Source: Oscillospiraceae bacterium (lineage in GTDB: Bacteria; Bacillota; Clostridia; Oscillospirales; Oscillospiraceae). From it: 7,540 nt of DNA. A program made the translations under genes and the position numbers. Below, one piece after another: positions 6,345 to 7,540 of the stretch (the first letter of the stretch is position 1; each line of letters starts with the position of its first letter). A model generated the notes under the pieces. The model ran no database searches. It was not told where the DNA came from and saw only the letters and a list, made by a program, of their open reading frames with translations. The stretch is taken from the NCBI GenBank assembly GCA_020025375.1, contig JAHHSF010000060.1:1-7540 (forward strand), written 5' to 3'.

Positions 6345-7540
6345 ATGCGGAAAATAGAACTGGAAGAGGCCCAGGCCCTGCTCCTGGCGGACGTCGTCCC
6401 CCTGGAGAAAGAGGAGGTTTCCCTGAACAGCCTGCCTCTAGGCCGGGTGCTGTACCAGCCCGTGACCGCTCAGGTAGATCAGCCACCCTTCCCCAGGTCC
6501 CCCCTGGACGGCTATGCCCTTCATGCAGCGGACAGCGCCGGGGCCTCGGAGGAGGAACCGGTGGTCCTCCCTGTGGTAGGAAAGGCCTACGCCGGGGATG
6601 CCCCTGCCGGGGAGCCTGTCCGGCCCGGGACCGCCGTGCGTATCATGACCGGGGCCCCCATCCCGGCGGGGTGTGACTGCGTCATTCCCCAGGAAAGGAC
6701 CGACTGCGGGGAGGAGCGGGTGGCCCTTTACCAGACCATGGAGGCGCATCAGAACTACTGCTCTCAGGGGGAGGATTTCCAGGAGGGGCAGGTCCTGGTC
6801 CCCGCCGGATACGCCTTGGACCCCGCCGCCATAGGGGTGGCCGCCGGAGGGGGAGCGGAGACCGTGACCGTCCGCCGCCGTCCAAAGGTCGCGCTCATCG
6901 CCACCGGCGAGGAGCTGTCCGCCCCGGGCCAGCCCCTGATGCCGGGGAAGATATACAACTCCAACCTGTACTATCTTCAGAGCCGCCTGATTCAGCTGGG
7001 GGCTCAGGTCCTTTCCGCCACCCAGGTGGGGGATGACCTGACAGAGATCACCGCCCATATAAAAGCAGGGGCGGAACAGGCCGACCTGGTGGTCACCACC
7101 GGGGGAGTATCGGTGGGGCAGAGGGACCTGCTCCCCCAGGCCGTGGACCTGCTGGGGGGCGAGACCCTCTTCCACGGCCTTCGCATCAAGCCCGGCTCAC
7201 CTGCCCTCTTCGCAAAGCTGGATGGGACCCCTATCCTTGCCCTGTCGGGGAACCCCTTTGCCGCCGCGGCCACCTTTGAACTGTTGGTCCGTCCCCTCCT
7301 GGCCGCCCTGCTGGGACAGGAGTTGCCTGAGCGGATGACCGCCCGGCTGGACACGGGGTTTCCCAAGGGGAACCTGGTCCGGCGGTTCGTCCGGGGCAGA
7401 TTGGAAAACGGCGTTTTGACCCTGCCAAAGGGCCACTCCTCCGGGGTGATGGGCTCCTTCGTGGGCTGCAACTGCCTTGGGGAGCTTCCCGCCGGTCCCG
7501 GCCCCATCCCGGCGGGACTGGAGATCCCTGTTTTGTTGCT
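6345..7540 (+). CDS. moeA: Molybdopterin molybdenumtransferase MoeA (3' partial)
   Basis: Inserts molybdate (or tungstate) into adenylylated molybdopterin, the last step of Mo cofactor synthesis in the cytoplasm. The frame stays open from ATG 6345 to the window end, giving 398 residues. As MoeA is usually about 400 residues, only a few are missing. Family motifs appear in order: SPLDGYAL (52-59), AGDAPAGEPV then VRIMTGAPIPAGCDCVIPQE (83-117), ALIATGEEL (183-191), NSNLYYL (205-211), VVTTGGVSVGQRD (249-261, the MPT-binding fold), IKPGSPALFAKL (281-292) and LSGNPFAAAATFELLVRPLL (300-319). The C-terminal domain begins near 330 and includes KGHSSGVMGS. E. coli MoeA has KPGKP and PGNP where this protein has KPGSP and SGNP. 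It has its own promoter and riboswitch and is independent of the pst operon. Further Moco genes may follow beyond the window. Confidence 0.95.
   Translation, partial: MRKIELEEAQALLLADVVPLEKEEVSLNSLPLGRVLYQPVTAQVDQPPFPRSPLDGYALHAADSAGASEEEPVVLPVVGKAYAGDAPAGEPVRPGTAVRIMTGAPIPAGCDCVIPQERTDCGEERVALYQTMEAHQNYCSQGEDFQEGQVLVPAGYALDPAAIGVAAGGGAETVTVRRRPKVALIATGEELSAPGQPLMPGKIYNSNLYYLQSRLIQLGAQVLSATQVGDDLTEITAHIKAGAEQADLVVTTGGVSVGQRDLLPQAVDLLGGETLFHGLRIKPGSPALFAKLDGTPILALSGNPFAAAATFELLVRPLLAALLGQELPERMTARLDTGFPKGNLVRRFVRGRLENGVLTLPKGHSSGVMGSFVGCNCLGELPAGPGPIPAGLEIPVLL

Noticed and set aside
6200..6676. 158-residue open frame across the leader and the start of moeA
   Set aside because: It runs through the aptamer and terminator and then overlaps moeA out of frame. 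The Gly/Pro/Arg-rich product resembles no family I know; it is a shadow of GC-rich sequence.
1..7540. Mobile elements, CRISPR arrays, tRNA or rRNA genes, defence islands
   Set aside because: Reading through the window showed no transposase, no regularly spaced repeats, no tRNA-like fold and no stable RNA genes; nearly all of it is explained by the pst-pho operon and moeA with its leader.

Overview
The window looks like a GC-rich Firmicute of the gut clostridial type (Oscillospiraceae, near Flavonifractor, Pseudoflavonifractor or Lawsonibacter). The evidence is strong AGGAGG-type ribosome binding sites, heavy GCC/CTG/GGG codon use, and a pstSCAB-phoU order followed directly by a PhoB/PhoR pair. 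The taxon is inferred from style only. All genes lie on the + strand.

Positions 2-6045 hold a phosphate-acquisition and phosphate-sensing cluster. It begins inside pstS, the phosphate-binding protein, whose signal peptide lies outside the window. It continues with pstC and pstA (membrane permeases), pstB (ATPase), phoU (negative regulator linking transporter to kinase), an OmpR/PhoB-type response regulator and a PhoR-type histidine kinase. Gaps are short or overlapping, except for 92 bp between pstS and pstC, which carries a strong hairpin, and 42 bp between phoU and the regulator. The cluster ends in a textbook rho-independent terminator at 6051-6090. Together these genes form a closed circuit: PstSCAB imports phosphate, PhoU reports transporter state, and PhoR/PhoB sets expression of the Pho regulon, probably including this operon. 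The operon promoter and any Pho box lie upstream of the window.

Positions 6091-6344 are a regulatory intergenic region. It has a good sigma-A promoter with an inverted repeat over its -35 box, then a structured RNA resembling the Moco/Tuco (molybdenum or tungsten cofactor) riboswitch, a middle hairpin, and an intrinsic terminator before the next gene. That gene, from 6345 past the window end, encodes MoeA, the molybdenum insertase of molybdopterin cofactor synthesis. It lacks a stop codon inside the window. The match between RNA class and downstream gene is the most interesting feature here.

I found no mobile elements, CRISPR arrays, tRNA or rRNA genes, and no clearly undescribed system. The points worth a second look are the riboswitch-controlled moeA, a compact PhoR that appears to lack HAMP and PAS domains, the pstS-pstC hairpin, and an AT-rich codon island late in pstB.
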